Source: Enterococcus wangshanyuanii
GTDB taxonomy: Bacteria > Bacillota > Bacilli > Lactobacillales > Enterococcaceae
DNA length: 64,000 nt
NCBI RefSeq assembly: GCF_002197645.1
Contig: NZ_CP021874.1
Location: 2,976,001 to 3,040,000 of the forward strand
Direction of reading: 5' to 3'
Every line of letters begins with the position of its first letter. Position 1 is the first letter of the stretch. Shown piece after piece: positions 61,023 to 64,000 of this stretch. The position numbers and the translations under genes are program-made. Below the pieces are notes generated by a model, which did not search any database, was not told the origin of the DNA, and saw only the letters and a list, made by a program, of their open reading frames with translations.

Positions 61023-62984
61023 TTGTTAATGACAATGGATTTAAAACGTGAGTATACAGCCATTCTAGAAAATGCAACAAAAGTTAGTTACGAAAAAATA
61101 GAAAATGAAATCGGGAGTATAGAGTTTACAATGCCGATTGATGATCCAAAAAATGAACAAATCCAAGCGTTATTGTGGGTAGAACTTACAGACAATGAAA
61201 ATGAATACATTGGACTGTATCGAGTGATGCCTTCTGAAATAAAGAAAGATCGAAGTAACTTCACTATCCATTACACTGCATACCATGTTTTAGGGACACT
61301 TCTTGATAGTGTCCTTTTTGGTTACCATGAATTAGTCAATAAAAAGACTGTTGATGTAATCAATTATGTATTATCAAAACAAAAAGTGAAACATTGGGTA
61401 TTGAAGAAGTGTGAATTTACTCGTTATTTCTCCTATGCTTGGGAAAATGAAAATGGTTTAGCAGATGCGCTTTTCAGTATACCCAAAGCCTTTGATGAAG
61501 ATTATATCTGGGAATGGAATACACAAGTTTATCCCTTTGAATTATCCCTAGTCAAACCAAAAACAGAGCCAGTCTGTCGGATCCAAGAAGGGTATAACAT
61601 GGAAGGCTTTGAAATCAAGGTGGATCCTAACAGTCTTGTCAATCGTGTGTATCCATTAGGTTCTGGTGAAGGTGTAAATCAAATTAATATAAAATCAGTC
61701 AATAATAACGTGTCTTATGTGGAGGATAAAGCTTCTATACAGAAATATGGGCTAGTTGAATATGTTTGGGTAGATCAACGGTTTACTATTCCTCAGGCGC
61801 TTAAAGACAATGCTCAAGCGATGTTGAAAAAATGGGGAGAACCTAAAGTTAGTTGGACAGTAACTGCAGCTGATTTGATTAAGCTGACAGATGAGCCACT
61901 TGAAATTGATAAACTTCGCCAAGGTTCGGTAGTAATGATCAATACAAATGACTATGGTTCCGTTAATTTGCGGATAAAGAAAGAATCAAAATCAGATGTA
62001 TTTGGTCAACCACAGAAGCTTGATTTGGAAATTGGTAATCTTAAAGGTGATATCAATACAACCATGTCCGACTTGGGAAGGAAACAAGAAATCAATGAAA
62101 CCTATTCTCAAGGCGCGACAAATATTCTGAATTATAGCTATCAGGATAATTGTGAAGCCGCCTATCCTGCGAATATTGAATTTTATCTTGATGATGATGT
62201 ATTTCATGTAAACACGGTTGAGCTGACGTTCAAAACTAAACGTTACAGAGGATACACTAAAGCTGTTAAAGGTGGAGGTGCTAGAGTACAGTCAACCTCA
62301 GCGGGTGGCTCTTCTACCCAAACGAGTACTGATGGTGGTAGTTATTCTACTGGTTCAACTACTTCTGGTGGAGGTGGAAGTAGTCAAACCAGTAGTGTGA
62401 ATGGTCAAAGTACACAGACGAGTAGTGCGGGAGGTTCTCATGATCATAGAATGTTTAGAAAAATATCTAATGCAGATCAGACTCCAGTCGGAAAGCAAAG
62501 ATATTCGGCTAAGGGTGCAGTATTCGAAATTACTTCTGGGAGTGGTAATGATATTTTAACAGACCAAGCTAGCGACGCTCATTCTCACACAGTATCAACA
62601 CCAGCTCATTCTCACAATGTAAATATCCCAAACCATACTCATAACTTTAGTATCAATATTCCAAATCATTCACACAAGATAACTATTCCAGCACATACTC
62701 ACCAAGTTGTTTTACCTGATCATACCCACCCGCTTGAATGGGGAATTTATGAAGCGCCAAACAGTGCAACTAGCGTGGATATTGTCGTAGATGGTACAAC
62801 TATTCCATTACATGAAACAAACCAAGACAGACTTGATCTTGTCAAATATTTGAAAAAGACTAGCTCTGGTAAAATATCCAGAGGGAATCACACAATCCAA
62901 ATAAAACCGAATAAACTTGCGAGGATTGAAGCGCAGGTTATTTGTCGTGTATTTATTCAATCACAATTAGGAGGGCAATTCTAA
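61023..62984 (+). CDS. Tail endopeptidase-like/tip protein (Tal) with His-x-His repeats
   Basis: This 653-residue protein starts at TTG 61023 (ATG 61029 is the alternative) after AAAGGAG. About 1-360 is the prophage endopeptidase tail domain that caps the Dit hub. Then follow a Ser/Gly/Thr linker (about 415-480) and a run of HxH motifs every 7-11 residues (HSH, HSH, HTH, HSH, HTH, HTH at about 522-575) that in other phage tips bind iron along a trimeric spike. A receptor or cell-wall piercing role is likely. Confidence 0.85.
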   Translation: MLMTMDLKREYTAILENATKVSYEKIENEIGSIEFTMPIDDPKNEQIQALLWVELTDNENEYIGLYRVMPSEIKKDRSNFTIHYTAYHVLGTLLDSVLFGYHELVNKKTVDVINYVLSKQKVKHWVLKKCEFTRYFSYAWENENGLADALFSIPKAFDEDYIWEWNTQVYPFELSLVKPKTEPVCRIQEGYNMEGFEIKVDPNSLVNRVYPLGSGEGVNQINIKSVNNNVSYVEDKASIQKYGLVEYVWVDQRFTIPQALKDNAQAMLKKWGEPKVSWTVTAADLIKLTDEPLEIDKLRQGSVVMINTNDYGSVNLRIKKESKSDVFGQPQKLDLEIGNLKGDINTTMSDLGRKQEINETYSQGATNILNYSYQDNCEAAYPANIEFYLDDDVFHVNTVELTFKTKRYRGYTKAVKGGGARVQSTSAGGSSTQTSTDGGSYSTGSTTSGGGGSSQTSSVNGQSTQTSSAGGSHDHRMFRKISNADQTPVGKQRYSAKGAVFEITSGSGNDILTDQASDAHSHTVSTPAHSHNVNIPNHTHNFSINIPNHSHKITIPAHTHQVVLPDHTHPLEWGIYEAPNSATSVDIVVDGTTIPLHETNQDRLDLVKYLKKTSSGKISRGNHTIQIKPNKLARIEAQVICRVFIQSQLGGQF

Positions 62985-63200
62985 ATGAAGCAATTAGTCG
63001 TTACTTTAAAAAATGGTATTCATGTTTATATGTATTTTGAGCACGAAAAAGAAGCGAAGGCTATTCGCGACAAGATTTTAAAATGTAAAAGTGAGTTTTG
63101 CGAAATGATTGATACTGCAACCGTTCGAGTAAAGGAAGTTGTTCTAATCGAAATAATGGATGTTGAAATGGAGGAAAACAAAGATGAACTTAACAATTAA
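62985..63200 (+). CDS. Small tail-region protein, unknown function
   Basis: This 71-residue protein starts directly after the Tal stop (LVVTLKNGIHVYMYFEHEKE). It overlaps the next gene's start by 17 bp. No motif is recognised. Confidence 0.68.
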   Translation: MKQLVVTLKNGIHVYMYFEHEKEAKAIRDKILKCKSEFCEMIDTATVRVKEVVLIEIMDVEMEENKDELNN

Positions 63201-63357
63201 ATTAATTAGTGACATGCAGCCTTTTACGATTACGGATAAGACTGGAAAAACGTTAGATGATTACTACGAACAAATGATTGATCAAAGTACACCGTTTATA
63301 AAAATTGGGAATAAGATTTTACAAAAATCAACCATTGAATATATTGATGGAGAATAG
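63184..63357 (+). CDS. Small tail-region protein, unknown function
   Basis: This 57-residue protein starts at ATG 63184 after ATGGAGGAAAAC. No family is recognised. Confidence 0.62.
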   Translation: MNLTIKLISDMQPFTITDKTGKTLDDYYEQMIDQSTPFIKIGNKILQKSTIEYIDGE

Positions 63358-63369
63358 AGGTGAGAATAA

Positions 63370-64000
63370 ATGGCAGTTGAAAAAATTCTAGAAACAGACA
63401 CGCTCAATCAAGGGCGTGTAAAAATCAATGCAGTTTTAGATCAGTCAAATGCTTCTTCTGAAAAGGTTGATAATTACAAAACAGAATTAACCCAGGGGAT
63501 TGATGAAGCCAAGAAGATTGCTACAGATGCAGGTGACGAGGCAAAAAACATTGCGGAACAAGCTGGAGCACTTGCTAATCAAAAAGCTGATCAAGCTGTT
63601 GCTGATTCTAAGACTGCTGTCGATACAGCTAATCGAGCAGTAGGTACTGCGAATCAAAATAAGCAAGAGTTTGATGCTTTAAGAAATGAATTTGATGATT
63701 TAGTCGCTGAATCAGGTGATAGTAATCCTGAAATTGTGCAATCAAGAACTGATACAGAGGGGATCAAACAGGCAACATTACAGGCAAGGTTAACAAGTGA
63801 CTTTAATAGCCGCTTAACAACTGCCGATGCAATGCAGCTGTTTTCGGGATCTGTCAATACTCCTAAGATGATGGATTTTAAAGGTAAAACAGCAGGGAAC
63901 ATTGCTAGCAATCCCCATCAGGCTTTTTCTGATTACACTGCAGCTACATTGAAAAAGCCTTCAGCAAATTGGAATGAGTTTACTCAAGACAACTATAATA
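63370..64000 (+). CDS. Tail fibre/baseplate protein, N-terminal part
   Basis: The open frame starts at ATG 63370 after AGAGGTGAG and is cut by the window end (210 residues seen). It opens with LETDTLNQGRVKINAVLDQ, a common start of BppU-like upper baseplate or fibre proteins in lactic phages, followed by an alanine-rich coiled coil (about 40-100) and a region with ADAMQLFSG. Receptor-binding domains are expected beyond the edge. Confidence 0.8.
   Translation, partial: MAVEKILETDTLNQGRVKINAVLDQSNASSEKVDNYKTELTQGIDEAKKIATDAGDEAKNIAEQAGALANQKADQAVADSKTAVDTANRAVGTANQNKQEFDALRNEFDDLVAESGDSNPEIVQSRTDTEGIKQATLQARLTSDFNSRLTTADAMQLFSGSVNTPKMMDFKGKTAGNIASNPHQAFSDYTAATLKKPSANWNEFTQDNYN

Larger units (their letters stand above)
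31392..64000. mobile_element. Siphovirus-type prophage (left and middle part)
   Basis: From the integrase next to rlmH onward the genes follow the standard temperate siphophage order: lysogeny, early regulation, recombination, replication, late regulator, packaging, head and tail. The window ends within a tail-fibre gene, so lysis genes and the right attachment site are not seen. The core attachment sequence cannot be defined from one end; it should lie between about 31380 and 31473. Confidence 0.95.

Overview
The window looks like a low-GC Firmicute chromosome of the genus Enterococcus. The evidence is gene content and order: prsA / hit / ecsAB, ccrZ-trmB, pepA, htrA-rlmH, a LicT operon, several PTS operons and a heterodimeric multidrug ABC exporter. 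AAGGAGG-type ribosome binding sites, AT-rich codon use and catabolite-repression style promoters agree with this. Species level cannot be decided from reading alone.

Region 1 (1 to about 31391) is host chromosome. It holds a PrsA foldase lipoprotein (cut by the window edge), YtxH and HIT proteins, EcsAB, a D-amino acid aminotransferase, the cell-cycle kinase-like CcrZ and TrmB. Next is a LicT-antiterminated sugar operon: two ribonucleic antiterminator sites, a ChbG-type deacetylase, a GlcNAc-type EIICB, an alpha-type GH4 phosphoglycosidase and an EIIA. Then come a GRP sugar transporter, an exporter pair preceded by a 27-residue leader ORF, a TMEM175-like channel, PepA, thioredoxin and a universal stress protein. 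A GntR-controlled mannose-family PTS operon contains an unusual BtpA/SgcQ enzyme. A YtpR-like tRNA-binding protein, an RpiR regulator with a convergent beta-glucoside GH1/EIIC pair, HtrA, and RlmH preceded by a cluster of DnaA boxes complete the region. Intergenic spaces carry two families of small structured repeats. One is present in three full copies of about 195 bp whose stems differ in sequence but remain paired.

Region 2 (about 31392 to the end) is the left and middle part of a siphovirus-type prophage that begins just downstream of rlmH. The order is classical: integrase and CI-like repressor (minus strand), Cro-like regulator, early hypothetical genes, a recombination module (PD-(D/E)XK nuclease, Sak4-like ATPase, DUF669), an iteron-rich probable origin, and an AEP-like primase with a RecD-like helicase and a RuvC-like resolvase. 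Small accessory genes and an ArpU/sigma-like late regulator follow. After that is a protein-free stretch of about 1 kb that looks like a giant structured RNA. The late genes are terminase, portal, MuF-like, scaffold, capsid, connectors, tail tube, tail chaperones with a -1 frameshift, tape measure, Dit, Tal and the start of a tail fibre. The right attachment site, lysis genes and rest of the prophage lie outside the window.

The most interesting items are: the roughly 935-nt phage non-coding RNA candidate (about 47201-48136) with its own promoter, terminator and several tRNA-mimicking domains, which resembles what is known of GOLLD RNAs; the covarying intergenic repeats; the DnaA-box cluster between htrA and rlmH; the GTTACA iteron field before the phage primase; a three-way-junction leader before pepA; the leader ORF and palindromic operators before the ABC exporter; and a counter-oriented moron-like gene inside the tail module.
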